A DNA stretch of 64,000 nt from Symbiodinium natans (GCA_905221605.1 CAJNDS010000082.1:124001-188000); one strand, 5' to 3'. Numbered from the stretch's first letter, positions 1 to 11,092 are shown. Made by a program: numbers and translations. Notes: generated by a model not told the origin, from the sequence alone.

Positions 1-1512
1 GGGCTTGCGATTTGACTCTTTGGAGCAAAAACTGAACCCAAAATCTTAGGGACCAGGGCTTGCGATTTGACTCTTCGGAGCAAAAACTGGGCCCAAGATC
101 TTAGGGACCAGGGCTTGCGATGTCACTCTTTGGAGCAACAATGAATGCAAAATCTTAAGGACCAGGGCCTGCGATTTGACTCTTTGGAGCAAAAATTGAG
201 CCCAAAATCTTAGGGACCAGGGCTTGCGATTTGACTCTTTGGAGCAAAAACTGGGCTCAAGATCTTAGGGACCAGGGCTTGCGATGTCACTCTTTGGAGC
301 AAAAAATGAACCCAAAATCTTAGGGACCAGGGCTTGCGATTTGACTCTTTGAACCAAAAACTGTGCCCCAAATCTTAGGGACCAGGGCTTGCGATGTCAC
401 TCTTTGGAGCAAAAAACGAACCCAAAATCTTAAGGACCAGGGCTTGCGATGTCACTCTTTGGAGCAAAAATTGAACCCAAAATCTTAGGGACCAGGACTT
501 GCGATGTCACTCTTTGGAGCAAAAACTGGGCCCCAAATCCTAGGGACCAGGGCTTGCGATGTCACTCTTTGGAGCAAAAAATGAACCCAAAATCTTAGGG
601 ACCAGGGCTTGCGATGTTACTCTTTGGAGCAAAAACTGGGCCCCAAATCTTAGGGACCAGGGCTTGCGATGTCACTCTTTGGAGCAAAAATTGAACCCAA
701 AATCTTAGGGACCAGGACTTGCGATGTCACTCTTTGGAGCAAAACTGGGCCCCCAATCTTAGGGACCAGAGCTTGCGATGTCACTCTTTGGAGCAAAAAT
801 TGAACCCAAAATCTTAGGGACCAGGGCTTGCGATTTGACTCTTCGGAGCAAAAACTGGGCCCAAGATCTTAGGGACCAGGGCTTGCGATGTCACTCTTTG
901 GAGCAAAGATTGAACCCAAAATCTTAGGGACCAGGGCTTGCGATTTGACCCTTTGGAGCAAAAACTGGGCCCAAAATCTTAGGGACCAGGGCTTGCGATT
1001 TGACTCTTTGGAGCAACTGGGCCCAAGATCTTAGGGACCAGGGCTTGCGATGTCACTCTTTTGGGCAAGAAATGAGCCCAAAATCTTAGGGAGCAGGGCT
1101 TGCGATTTGACCCTTTGGAGCAAAAACTGTGCCCCAAATCTTAGGGACCAGGGCTTGCGGTTTGACTCTGTGGAGCAAAAATTGAACCCGAAATCTTCGG
1201 GACCAGGGCTTGCGATTTGACTCTTCGGAGCAAGAAATGAGCCCAAAATCTTAAGGACCAGGGCTTGCTTTGGAGCAAAAAACTGAGTCCAAAATCTTAG
1301 GGACCAGGGCTTGCGATTTGACTCTTTGGAGCAAAAACTGGGCCCCAAATAATAGGGACCAGGGCTTGCGATGTTACTCTTTGGGGCAAGAAATGAGCCC
1401 AAAATCTTAGGGACCAGGGCTTGCGATGTTACTCTTTGGGGCAAGAAATGAGCTCAAAATCTTAGGGACCAGGGCTTGCGATGTCACTTTTTGGAGCAAA
1501 AACTGTGCCCTA
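1..1512. repeat. 55-bp satellite array (about 27 copies)
   Basis: A head-to-tail array of a 55-bp unit starting GGGCTTGCGATTTGACTC and ending TCTTAGGGACCA. Units differ by a few substitutions, mainly a TTTGACTC/TGTCACTC alternation; one near 1266 is shortened. The array runs off the left edge of the window. Because three units make 165 bp, all frames can stay open, which explains a spurious minus-strand open frame at 1031-1444. Confidence 0.97.
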
Positions 1513-1850
1513 GTATTGGGGGGAGGAGGGCTCGTGATTTAGTATTGGGAGGAGGCCCGGGCTCGTAAATTAGTATTGGGGGGAGGCCCGGGCTCGTGAT
1601 TTAGTATTGCGGGAGGCCCGGGCTCGTGATTTAGTATTGGGGGGAGGCCCGGGCTCGTGATTTAATATTGGGGGGAGGCCCGGCCTCGTAATTTGGAGGC
1701 CCGGGCTCGTGATTTAGGAGGCCCGGGCTCGTGATTTAGTATTGCGGGAAGGCCCGGGCTCGTAATTTAGTATTGGGGGGAGGCCCGGGCTCGTGATTTA
1801 GTATTGGGGGGAGGCCCGGGCTCGTGGTTTAGTATTGGGGGGAGGAGGAT
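1511..1850. repeat. 31-bp satellite array
   Basis: About 11 copies of a unit of roughly 31 bp (TAGTATTGGGGGGAGG followed by CCCGGGCTCGTGATT). Two units near 1695-1740 have lost the TAGTATTGGGG part. It directly abuts the 55-bp satellite and the palindromic block on the other side. Confidence 0.93.
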
Positions 1851-2890
1851 GCCCCAGCCCCCACCCCCCATTTGGAAATAAATGAATTAATTGAATTAAT
1901 TGAAATAATTCAATTAATTCCATTAATTCAATTCATTCAATTAATTCAATTAATTCAATTAATTCAATTAATTCAATTCATTCAATTAATTGATTTATTT
2001 CCAAAGGGGAGGTGGAATTAATTGAATTAATTGAATTAATTCAATTATTTCAATTAATTCAAGTAATTCATTTATTTCCAAATGGGGGGGATTCCCCAGC
2101 CCCCACCCCCCCCCCCTTTGGAAACAAATGAATTAATTGAATTAATTGAATTATTTGAATTAATTGAATTAATTCAATTAATTGAATTAATTCAATTAAT
2201 TCAATTAATTCATTTATTTCCAAAGGGGAGGTGGAATTAATTGAATTAATTGAATTAATTGAATTAATTCAATTAATTGAATTAATTCAATTAATTCAAT
2301 TAATTCATTTATTTCCAAATGGGGGGGATTCCCCAGCCCCCACCCCCCCCCCCCCTTTGGAAATAAATGAATATTGAATTAATTGAAATAACTGAAGTAA
2401 TTGATTCAATTATTCAATTAATTCATTATTTACAAAGGGGGAGGTGGAATATTTAATTGAATTAATTTCAATTCTTTCAATTAATTCAATTAATTCAATT
2501 AATAAGTTAATTCAATAATTCATTAATCAATTAATTCAAATTAATGTCATTTAATTCCCAATGTGGGGGAGTGGTGGGGGGCTGGGAATCCCCCCATTTG
2601 GAAATAATTGAATTAATTGAATTAATTGATTTAATTGAATTAATTGAATTAATTGAATTAATTGAATCAATTCAATTAATTCAATTACTTCAAGTAATTC
2701 AATTAATTCCACCCCCCGCTTTGGAAATAAATGAATTAATTGAATTAATTCAATTAATTCAATTAATTCAATTAATTCAATTAATTCAATTACTTCAATT
2801 AATTCATTTGTTTCCAAAGGGGGGGGGTGGGGGCTGGGGAATCCCCCCCATTTGGAAATGAATGAACTAATTGAACGAAATTATTTAAAC
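1851..2890. repeat. Long palindromes of GAATTAATT/AATTAATTC
   Basis: Each unit begins with CCCCATTTGGAAATAAATG, continues with copies of the 9-mer GAATTAATT, switches to its complement AATTAATTC, and closes with CATTTATTTCCAAAGGGG, so the whole unit (about 110-150 bp) is self-complementary. Units are joined by GGGATTCCCCAGCCCCCACC spacers or a short AGGTGG link. At 2117-2229 almost the entire 113 bp is one palindrome. Open frames of Leu/Ile/Glu repeats on both strands here are artefacts of the 9-mer. Confidence 0.95.
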
Positions 2891-3600
2891 TATCGCGGCT
2901 CGATTTGGCCAAATTTTGCCGGGCAGCTTGCGGGCAAAATTTGGCCAAATCGGGCTGCTCTTCGTATGCCATGAGAAATGCGCGGCTCGATTTGGCCAAA
3001 TTTTGCCCGGAGGCTGCCCGGCAAAATTTGGCCAAACCGAGCCGCGCATTTCTCAGCGCGTACGACGAGCAGCCCGATTTGGCCAAATTTTGCCCGCAGA
3101 CTTCCCGGCAAAATTTGGCCAAACCGAGCCGCGATAGTTTAAATAATTTCGGGCCTCCAGAAAGGCGCGGCTCGATTTGGCCAGATTTTGCCGAACAGTC
3201 TGCGGGCAAAATTTGGCCAAATCGGGCTGCTCGTCGAACGCGATGAGAAATGCGCGGCTCGATTTGGCCAAATTTTGCCGGGCAGCCTCCGGGCAAAATT
3301 TGGCCAAATCGAGCCGCGCCTTTCTGAAGCCCGAAATTTTTAAACTATCGCGGCTCGATTTGGCCAAATTTTGCCGGGCAGCTTCCGGGCAAAATTTGGC
3401 CAAATCGGGCTGCCCTTCGTATGCGATGAGAAATGCGTGGCTCGATTTGGCCAAACTTTGCCCGGAGGCTGCCCGGCAAAATTTGGCCAAATCGAGCCGC
3501 GATAGTTTAAATAATTTCGGGCCTCCAGAAAGGCGCGGCTCGATTTGGCCAAATTTTGCCGGGCAGCCTCCGGGCAAAATTTGGCCAAATCGAGCTGGGG
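2891..3600. repeat. Array of GC-rich hairpins (GGCCAAATTTTGCC)
   Basis: At least eight inverted repeats with arms CGGCTCGATTTGGCCAAATT and its complement around a small GC-rich loop. Spacers alternate between motifs such as GCGATAGTTTAAATAATTTC and TCGTATGCGATGAGAAATGC. The array lies exactly between the two GAATTAATT palindrome blocks. All open frames across it are repeat translations, not genes. Confidence 0.93.
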
Positions 3601-4255
3601 GGGGTGGGGTCTGGGGAATCCCCCCCATTTGGAAATAAATGAATTAATTGAATTAATTGAATTAATTGAATTAATTGAATTAATTCAATTAATTCAATTA
3701 ATTAAATTAATTCAATTAATTCCACCCCCCCTTTGGAAATAAATGAATTAATTGAATTAATTGAATTAATTGAATTAATTCAATTAATTCAATTAATTCA
3801 ATTAATTCAATTAATTCAATTAATTCATTTATTTCCAAAGGGGGGGAGGGGTGGGGGCTGGGGAATCCCCCCCATTTGGAAATAAATGAATTAATTGAAT
3901 TAATCGAAATAATTCAACTAATTCAACTAATTCAATTAATTCAATTAATTCATTTATTTCCAAAGGGGAGGTGGAATTAATTGAATTAATTGAATTAATT
4001 CCAATTAATTCAATTAATTCAATTAATTCAATTAATTCAATTAATTCAATTAATTCATTTATTTCCAAAGGGGGGGTTCAATTAATTCAATTAATTCAAT
4101 TAATTCAATTAATTTAATTCAATTAATTCAATTAATTCAACTAATTCAATTAATTCCACCCCCCCTTTGGAAATAAATGAATTAATTGAATTAATTCATT
4201 AAATTCATTAAATTCCAGGGGGAAAGTGGAAATTAAGGAATTTAATGAATTAAAT
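3601..4255. repeat. Second GAATTAATT palindrome block
   Basis: Same architecture as 1851-2890: 9-mer tracts in both orientations framed by CCCCATTTGGAAATAAATG and its complement. The last part decays into ATTCATTAAATTC near 4195-4250. Confidence 0.93.
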
Positions 4256-4282
4256 TCTGTCTGTGCAACCCTACAGGACCTA

Positions 4283-4385
4283 AAATAGGGTCTATTTGGA
4301 ACATGGCTCTTGTGAATAAGTATACGTTTTGGGGCCTGTTTTCCTCTTGTAAATACGATTCCCAGCTTCCAAATAGACCCTATTT
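4283..4385. repeat. 19-bp perfect inverted repeat
   Basis: AAATAGGGTCTATTTGGAA at 4283-4301 is perfectly complementary to 4367-4385, with a 65-bp loop. The shape is that of a small MITE or a hairpin; no further copy was noticed in the window. A run of about 28 C follows at 4391-4418. Confidence 0.8.
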
Positions 4386-4529
4386 AAGCTGCCCCCCCCC
4401 CCCCCCCCCCCCCCTCCCCGGCTCCCCGTTCCGGGTTCAAGGGTGCCCTGAGGGCTTAGGGGTTGCAGGATTTGAGGGTTGAAGATTTTGGGTTTTGGGT
4501 CTTAGGCTGAGGGTTGAAGGTGTAGCAGC

Positions 4530-4692
4530 CCTAAACCTTAAACCCTAAACCCTAAACCCTGAACCCTAAACCCTAAACCCTAAACCCTAAACCCTAAACT
4601 CTAAACCCTAACCCTAAACCCAAACCCTAAACCCTAAACCCTAAACCCTAAACCCTGAACCCTGAACCCTGAACCCTGAACCCTGAACCCTC
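4530..4692. repeat. CCCTAAA/CCCTGAA telomere-like tract
   Basis: Roughly 22 heptamers, CCCTAAA shifting to CCCTGAA in the last six. This is the first clear member of the interspersed telomere-like repeat found throughout the rest of the window. Confidence 0.95.
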
Positions 4693-5048
4693 ATCCCCCC
4701 TCCCCCCCCCCACCCCGGTTATAAGCAATCGGGGCGCATCAGCAGGGTGTAGAAGATAAGCCCTGCAACCCAGCAGAGTGACAAAGGCTTGGGGCTTCAA
4801 GTGGTTATGATGAGATGTCATTCAGGGTTGGTGTTTAGGGACTTGGGGCTTTTGGGCTTTATCTATTTGTATTTTATTTCGTTGTTGTTGTTATTCTTTC
4901 TCATTTATGTTCTTGTTTTCATGTAATTCAGGACTTAGGGAATGGATGTATTTAGAGGTTAAAGATTTAGGGCTTGAATGTAACTCAGGGGTTAAGTTTT
5001 TAGGGCTTAGGATTCCTAGGGTTACTCTGGGACCTCGAACATGTATCA

Positions 5049-5486
5049 TTAGAAGTACGGCAAGTGTGTTGCAGCAACTCTTAGTAGCAGTGCACATAGC
5101 CCTCTTGTTAGCTGCCCGCGAGCCTTCAAGGAGGGTGCCAAACCCGTGATCCGGGGCTGGCTTGCAATCTGGGCCCTCCTTCCCTGTGAGGTTCTCCACA
5201 CTGCACTGGGAGACTTGGAGGACGAGTCGAGCGCGATGCTGAAGAGGCCGAGTATCGGCTCCACAGTCTCCTGTCTCCTTTTGGGCGACTTTCGAGCCGA
5301 AATGATCCTGTACAGCTTTGTCGGGTTATTGGGTGATGACTGCCTTTCCAAACTTGGACTCGTCTGGGCATCAGGGGTCAACTGCTGGGAGAAGGCTTCG
5401 GCAGCTGCCAAAAGGTTGCGGCTGATGGTCTTGCCCTGGTACAAGATTCCTTCGCTCTTCAGCTTGGCAAGGGTTGCCGGCATCAC
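5049..5486 (-). CDS. Hypothetical protein, possible single exon
   Basis: A 145-codon frame free of telomere repeats, with the start chosen at an ATG pair near 5481. The first 50 residues read protein-like (GILYQGKTISRNLLAAAEAF) and the rest is basic and Ser/Arg-rich. No family is recognised. The opposite strand is also open over 5146-5505 (119 codons), so strand and reality are uncertain. Confidence 0.35.
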   Translation of the reverse strand: MMPATLAKLKSEGILYQGKTISRNLLAAAEAFSQQLTPDAQTSPSLERQSSPNNPTKLYRIISARKSPKRRQETVEPILGLFSIALDSSSKSPSAVWRTSQGRRAQIASQPRITGLAPSLKARGQLTRGLCALLLRVAATHLPYF

Positions 5487-6198
5487 CGTGCTTCATAGTT
5501 TTTGATCGGGATTTAGGGAGCTTGGTAGTCAAGGGGTTCTATGTAGTTCCCTAATGCTCTTCAGCCCTAAGACCTCAGCCCTAAACCCTCAGCCTCTAAA
5601 CCCAGAACCAGGAGCAAGAGCCCTCTTTAATTTAAGAGTATCCATGAGCTGGCCATGGTGTTGGCCCTTAAACCACTAAACCTTAAATCGGGGGGCCCCC
5701 AAAACTTAACATGCACCTAGTCTGAAAGCCCCGATGTCCCCTAAACCTAAATACTCTAAGCCTGTGCTCCCTGAATCCAAACCCCCAAAGCCTGAAGTCC
5801 TCGAGCCCGCCGGATTCGGGATTATTTGAGGGGCCTTTGGGCGCCGTGTCGGGTTTTGAAGAACTGTTCCTGGGCCACGTGTTGAGGATAGCACATAGAC
5901 CCATAAACACCTGTAGGGTTTAGGGCTTATGGTTTAGGGAACATAGGGTTTAGGGTTTAGGCTTCAGGAAACCCTAAACCCTAAACGTGGAAAGAAAGGG
6001 CAGCAGCGGGCATCCTAGAACCTACCAAGCGCGAGAGCTGTCGCGGCTTCTGAGACAACTTCAAGTCTCAAAGGGGTAGCCGCAAGTGGGTTCAGCGTTT
6101 AGGGTTTGTAGGAACCTTAAACCCTGAACACGAAACCCTAAACCTACAAACAAAATCACAATCCTTACCCAGCTATAACCACCCAGAATAACCTTCAG

Positions 6199-6261
6199 GT
6201 ACACCGACGGGGAGGATAAGGGAGTCCAAACCGTGAAGCCCGACAAGCCCCTGGATGGGCT
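6199..6261. other. Exon-like island, strand ambiguous
   Basis: A 63-bp GC-rich island. Plus strand: acceptor AACCTTCAG, then TACACCGACGGG reading YTDGEDKGVQTVKPDKP. Minus strand: acceptor ACCCTCAG, then SRGLSGFTVWTPLSSPSVYLK ending at a GTTATT donor (the reading is given only in part: SGFTVWTPLSSPSVYLK). Neighbouring islands favour minus. TTTAGGG tracts lie on its right side. Confidence 0.35.
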
Positions 6262-6324
6262 GAGGGTTTAGGGTTTAGGGTTTAGGGCTTAGGCCTAGGC
6301 TTAGGGTTTAAGAATCCCTGACGC

Positions 6325-6439
6325 CCCTCCAGTCCGCCTATGAACACGTGGTTCAGCTGGTTCACGAAGAAGTGCCCCCCGGAATCTTGCTTGCGGCCTG
6401 GCGCGGCTTCTTGGGCGGCTGGGGGAGAGCCCCCCTCAT
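6325..6439 (-). CDS. Internal exon of unknown protein
   Basis: Acceptor GTGTCCTCAG precedes a frame containing SPPAAQEAAPGRKQDSGG and then HFFVNQLNHVFIGGLEG; a GC donor (GG|GCGTCAGG) would close it. The product is not recognised. It is the most 3' well-supported minus-strand island of the 6-13 kb group. A plus-strand reading is also open but less protein-like. Confidence 0.5.
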
Positions 6440-6514
6440 CTGAGGACACATCTTACTGCTTTGTATTGCTTGATAAAGGGTGTGTAGGGTGTCTCGAATC
6501 TTTTAACAATCAAT

Positions 6515-6634
6515 GCGAGTCTGTATATATATATATATACATATAAATTTAAATAATTAAATACATAAATATAAATAAATAAATACATAAATAAAAAAAT
6601 AAATAAATAAATATATATATATATATATATATAG
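6515..6634. repeat. AT microsatellite (TA)n/(AAAT)n
   Basis: TATATATA runs at both ends around imperfect AAATAAAT repeats. Confidence 0.95.
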
Positions 6635-7226
6635 ATGTTTGTTTCTGTAGGGCTTGAAGATGTTTTGGGGCGTTCTTCATGCCAGAATGGGGGCCTTTCG
6701 GTTATGGGTCTTCGGCTTGAGAACGTATCCCTTTTGCTCGAAGGCTCATGGGGTAGCTACGCGTGGGGTTCTAGGTACACTAGAGAAGCTACAGTCGAAA
6801 AAAGCCCTGAAACCCTGGACGCGGGTGTAGAGGGTTAACAGGGTACGTAGGGCTTATAGGGATTAGGGGAGTTGTTTGTTCCAAGGTTTGGAGGGTATGT
6901 GAGGCTGCAGGGTTTAGAGGGCTTAGGTTTTACACGCTTGAAAGGGTGTTCGGGTTTATAGGGCCTGGGGTAGCCTATGACTTATGATCCTCTGGGGGGG
7001 CTACTTTCAACCCGTAAACCCTTCCACCCGAAACCCTCAAACCACAACAGCCGGAGCCGACGATCTCAAGCCAAGCTCCCTCTTTCCCCCCCCCCCATAT
7101 CCCCTAGATAGAGTACCTGATTCTCTATGTCACCCCCCCCAACATACAAACCCTAAACCCTTAACCTAATACGACAAATTCTTCGGGGTTCTCGTCTAAA
7201 AAGCTGCGGCAAGCAACTAACCCAGA

Positions 7227-7302
7227 CTAGCCGACCGATATTCTTCCTTGCAGGTCAAAGCGAATCAAACCCCAAGGTCGGAAGCCCTCGCTCTGTTCCA
7301 GC
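7227..7302 (-). CDS. Candidate terminal exon
   Basis: After a CTCGGAAG acceptor the frame reads LEQSEGFRPWGLIRFDLQ and continues to a TAG at 7227. TTTAGGG repeats adjoin the upstream side. The plus strand also has a textbook acceptor (TCTTCCTTGCAG at 7253) and an open frame, so the strand is not settled. Confidence 0.4.
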
Positions 7303-7722
7303 CTTCCGAGAAGAGGGTTTAGGGTTTAGGGTTTAGGGTACCAAGAAAGCCCAAGACCCCTTGGTAAAGGATTTGTTATCTTCAACTGACAAGGGAATCC
7401 TGATTCGTAAATTTCAAGGGATCTTCCTCCGTTCAGGAGTGTTGGGGAGGGGGATGTTGGCGGTACCCTCGAGAAGCAGAGAAACCAGAAGGAATGTGCG
7501 CCAAGCCAAGAGCAAGATTTAAGATTTGTGAGCCGCCCGGCGGAAAAGCTAGACTCCAGCGCAACCCAAAAACAACAAGGCCACCCTATGCCGGTGTAAC
7601 TCCAGCGAGGGTGAAGGGAAAAGGGCACACCAAGAAAAGCTAAGGAGTTAGACCCTGAGCCCTCATCGCTTAAGGTTAGGCTTTAGGGTAACCCTAAACC
7701 CTAAACCCTAAACCCAAAAAGC

Positions 7723-7790
7723 CTTCCGCGTACACGATGAGGTATCCGTAGACCACGCGGCAGATCCAGAAGTTGATCTCGGTGTGCGAA
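7723..7790 (-). CDS. Exon encoding a hydrophobic segment
   Basis: Frame HTEINFWICRVVYGYLIVYA after acceptor CCTTCAAG, ending at a GC donor (GAAG|GCTTTT). The stretch is long and hydrophobic enough to span a membrane. The exon is flanked by CCCTAAA on the left and TTTAGGG on the right, the typical arrangement here. The family is not identified. Confidence 0.55.
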
Positions 7791-8092
7791 CTTGAAGGTT
7801 TTTTGGGGTAGTAGGGTTTAGGGTTTAGGGTTTAGGGGTAGTAGGGTTTCGTGTTTGGGTTTGGGCTTCAGCGCGTAGCGTTCAGGATTCTAGATGCCCC
7901 CAAAAATAGGGTGATAAGCAGGCCTATAACTCTCGACTTGCAACCCGCTTACAACTGCCCATGCACCCCAAGTCGGCACCGTTGACGAACCAAGGGCATA
8001 GGTCCAGTCCAGCTGCCAAGAAAAGAAACAGGGAGCCCAATACCTCATGAGTGGGGGCATGCACCTTTAAAATGTTCTAGATATATCTCGAT

Positions 8093-8137
8093 ATATATAT
8101 ATATATAGAATTACATATGTATACATACATATCAAGA
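8093..8137. repeat. TA-rich microsatellite
   Basis: Short TATATA/TACATA run inside intronic sequence. Confidence 0.9.
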
Positions 8138-8674
8138 ACTTGTAAAGTATCTTGCTCCTGGAAGAACAGGTTTTTGTGGTGCTCTAAAAAACCACGTTCC
8201 AACACACGCAGGGGAGTCAGCATGACGAAGCCCTGAAGGTTCCCAACAAACCTCGAAACTCGAAGTCCCAAACCCGAGATCTTCCTGCAACAGTCAGGCT
8301 AGGCGCCCCCGGTAACCTAGCAGAAAAAAATGCCATTGTTTACCTTAACTTTGCCGTAGCTCGACTTTATAAGGGATGCTAAGCCCTAACACACGGGAGT
8401 AACGGGAATACAGCTCGGAATGCTCCCCCTAAACCCTCAACCTCTCACCCCCAAACCCTAAGCCCTGAACCCTAAACCCTGAACCTCTAAACCCCAAACC
8501 CTCAACCTCTCACCCCCAAAGCCTAAACCCCTAAACCCTAAACCCCTAAACCCTGAACCTCTAAACCCTAAACCTCTGAACCTCTAAACCCCAAAACCCA
8601 AAACCCCTAAAACCCCAAACCCTAAACCCTAAACCCCTAAACCCCCAAACCCCCAAACCCTAAACCCCTAAAAC

Positions 8675-8773
8675 CCTCCCTCTTGAGCTCAGCTTCATAG
8701 GCCATGAGGTTCATCAGCGGCGAGATGGTGCCGAAGATGATGGCCTCGGCTCGGGCTCTCCGGTGGGGAACAT
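8675..8773 (-). CDS. Exon of a probable membrane protein
   Basis: Acceptor CGCCTGTAG, then a frame including [20 protein letters not shown] and YEAELKRE, ending at GAGG|GTTTTAG. The middle is hydrophobic. It lies upstream, in the minus direction, of the 7723-7790 exon and could belong to the same protein. A TATATG microsatellite sits directly on its upstream side. Confidence 0.55.
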
Positions 8774-8784
8774 CTACAGGCGTG

Positions 8785-8925
8785 CATATACATATACATA
8801 TATATATATATATGTATATGTATATATATATATACATATATGTATATGTATATGTATATATATATATATATCTATATATATATATATATGTATATGTATA
8901 TGTATATATATATATGTATGTATAT

Positions 8926-8956
<31 letters not shown>

Positions 8957-8966
8957 CATATATCAA

Positions 8967-8998
<32 letters not shown>

Positions 8999-9036
8999 CA
9001 CATGTACATGTACTTATGAATGGATGAATAAACAAT

Positions 9037-9075
<39 letters not shown>

Positions 9076-9077
9076 AT
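8785..9077. repeat. TATATG and TC microsatellites
   Basis: (TATATG)-like repeats to about 9008 followed by (TC)n at 9036-9077. Long Tyr/Ile and Arg/Glu open frames on both strands are artefacts. Confidence 0.96.
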
Positions 9078-9199
9078 ATGAATACACATAGCGCAATATC
9101 GAGAGTTATACTCTGTATATAAACATGCGCCCCAATACCATACAATCCAACAACCCTGAACCCTGAACCCTGAACCCTAAACCCTAACCTGAACTCCAC

Positions 9200-9258
9200 C
9201 CTTGACCGTCGAGTTCCAAGGTTCAAAAGAGCCAAGGGGGTCAGAATCGGGCATCGCA
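9200..9258 (-). CDS. Short exon of unknown protein
   Basis: Acceptor CAACGTTAG, frame AMPDSDPLGSFEPWNSTVK, donor G|GTGGAG. CCCTAAA lies on its left and a degenerate TTTGGGG on its right. Confidence 0.5.
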
Positions 9259-9370
9259 CTAACGTTGGTTTACGGGTTTGGGGGTTTGCTAAACCCTAAA
9301 CCCCAAACCCTAAACCCCAAACCCGAAACCCTAAACCCAAACCCTAAACCCTAAAACCCCAAACCCTAAC

Positions 9371-9419
9371 GAGTGAGGGCAGAGTGGCAATGAGCAGGTT
9401 CGTGCTGAAGCGCGCGCTC
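9371..9419 (-). CDS. Short exon, copy 1 of a tandem duplicate
   Basis: Acceptor CATTCACTAG, then 49 nt reading SARFSTNLLIATLPSL and a GTTAGG donor. An identical copy lies 148 bp away at 9519-9567. Since 49 is not a multiple of three, using both copies would shift the frame, so they would have to be alternatives. Confidence 0.45.
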
Positions 9420-9518
9420 CTAGTGAATGGTCTAGGGCTTCGGGTTTACCCTAAACCCTAAACCCTAAGCCCTAAACCCCAAACCCGAAACCCTAAACCC
9501 TAAAACCCAAACCCTAAC

Positions 9519-9567
9519 GAGTGAGGGCAGAGTGGCAATGAGCAGGTTCGTGCTGAAGCGCGCGCTC
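9519..9567 (-). CDS. Short exon, copy 2 of a tandem duplicate
   Basis: Identical to 9371-9419 including both splice sites. The duplicated unit spans the exon plus the CCCTAAA tract beside it. Confidence 0.4.
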
Positions 9568-10146
9568 CTAGTGAATGGTCTAGGGCTTCGGGTTTACCCT
9601 AAACCCTAAACCCTAAGCCCTAAACCCCAAACCCAAACCCGAAACCCTAAACCCTAAAAAGGGTTTAAGGCCTGGGTTTAATGCATGTGTCCCAGACGCT
9701 GCTACAAAAAAGGAGAGATGCTATGACATATCTGAGGGTTTGCGAGAATGAGGGCCTCTAAAATAGTCCCCCCAAATAGTAAGGATTCCCTGATAATAAG
9801 GACCCATAGATACCCCTAATTTCGGAAACCCCATCTGTGGTTTTGTATACTACATATAGCAGATGCTTTGCTGGGGCACATCTGGGTGAAGGGGTTTAAT
9901 TGTCTGAATGCAGTAGCTGTACCCCGAACCTAACCGGGCCGCGAGGGTTTACTCCGACCCTAGGCCCTAAAGCCTAGATGCCCCATACTATAGGCTTCTT
10001 AAGGGAGGGAGGTTCAAGGGGGGTATGTAACCTAAGGTTCCCAAATGCTCCCCGCTACTCCCGAAGGCTCCCTAAGCTTCCTTAAGGCTCCCTAGGTATC
10101 TACCCCCATGAACCCCCCTCCCTTAAGAACCCTATAACCATAACAC

Positions 10147-10219
10147 CCTTCAATCTCGCCTGTCCGCAGATCCTTTATCCCTTCGCCACAGGAGACGAAG
10201 AAGAAAGAGAAGCCATGAA
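10147..10219 (-). CDS. Candidate exon, strand uncertain
   Basis: Minus reading HGFSFFFVSCGEGIKDLRTG with a GT donor. The plus strand offers CCTGTCCGCAG followed by ILYPFATGDEEEREAMNFA and a TGA at 10227, also convincing. Both cannot be right. Confidence 0.35.
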
Positions 10220-10327
10220 CTTTGCCTGAAGCCCTAAGCCCTAAGCCCTGAGCCCTAAGCCCCAAGCCCTAAACCCTAAACCTGAAGCCCCTAACCCCCC
10301 CCCTCCCCCCCGTCCCCCCCCTCCCAC

Positions 10328-10397
10328 AGTCGCTGTCCTGGAGCCCATCCCATAGTAGTCCTGGAGTTCACGAGATCCCAAAGTCATGGTTGCGGGG
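10328..10397 (-). CDS. Candidate exon, strand uncertain
   Basis: Minus reading TMTLGSRELQDYYGMGSRTA bounded by CACCCAAG and a GTGGGA donor. The plus strand has a C-rich tract, CTCCCACAG and a GTGAGG donor around an open 73-nt frame. Confidence 0.35.
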
Positions 10398-10544
10398 CTT
10401 GGGTGAGGTGCCCGACTAAGTCCCTTTGAACCCCCTAAACCCTCAACCCTAAAAAAGGAAGAAAGCGAGGGCCTAAACCCTAAAAAGGAAGAAAGGGAGG
10501 GCCTAAACCCTAAAAAGGAAGAAAGGGAGGGGTCTGGAGCTTAC

Positions 10545-10628
10545 TTTGAAAGCAGCAGTGTGATCGAGCTCGCGCTTGGAAAAGGGTAGGACTCGCGTCT
10601 CTGCGCCCAAGACCTGGAGGGCTTTGGA
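10545..10628 (-). CDS. Exon with consensus GTAAGC donor
   Basis: 84 nt, 28 codons, reading SKALQVLGAETRVLPFSK and RELDHTAAFK, ending in GTAAGC. Acceptor is CCGCCAAG. Left flank CCCTAAA-type, right flank (TTTAGGG)5. The product is unknown. Confidence 0.6.
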
Positions 10629-10817
10629 CTTGGCGGGTTTAGGGTTTAGGGTTTAGGGTTTAGGGTTTAAGTAAAACACCCAACGTTTCCCTCGATGCTT
10701 AGGCTCCCAGGACCTGAGGGTTTAGGGTCAGAAAAAAACGATCCCAAACAACTCTCTGGGGTTCTGGGGTCTCTCAGTCACTGAGCCTGCCGCGTTATAA
10801 TCCCCAGCTACCCAACC

Positions 10818-10818
<1 letters not shown>

Positions 10819-10855
<37 letters not shown>
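10819..10855. repeat. Poly-C tract
   Basis: 37 consecutive C. A plus-strand CTCGACCCCAG follows, as expected for a polypyrimidine tract before an acceptor, but no convincing plus exon follows it. Confidence 0.9.
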
Positions 10856-10859
<4 letters not shown>

Positions 10860-11031
10860 CCTCGACCCCAGGGCGAACAGGGTTCCCTCGCGTCTCGGAG
10901 AGGAGCATTCAATCTCGATAAGGGTCTATCTCGAGGAGCAAAGGAGAACAGTGTTTCGGTACCTCAAGTAGGGCTTTACCTCAATTGCGGTTCAATCTGA
11001 ACTGCAGCCCTTCTGGTCCATGTTCAAACAA

Positions 11032-11032
<1 letters not shown>

Positions 11033-11092
<60 letters not shown>

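Noticed and set aside
1031-1444. 137-codon minus-strand frame
   Set aside because: It is a translation of the 55-bp satellite.
1-1512. Regular 55-bp repeats could suggest a CRISPR array
   Set aside because: There are no unique spacers; the whole unit repeats, and the genome is eukaryotic in character.
2544-4068. Leu/Ile/Glu- and Lys/Asn-rich open frames on both strands
   Set aside because: They follow the 9-mer and hairpin repeats exactly and are open in several frames at once.
8637-9122. Tyr/Ile-rich frames
   Set aside because: TATATG and TC microsatellites.
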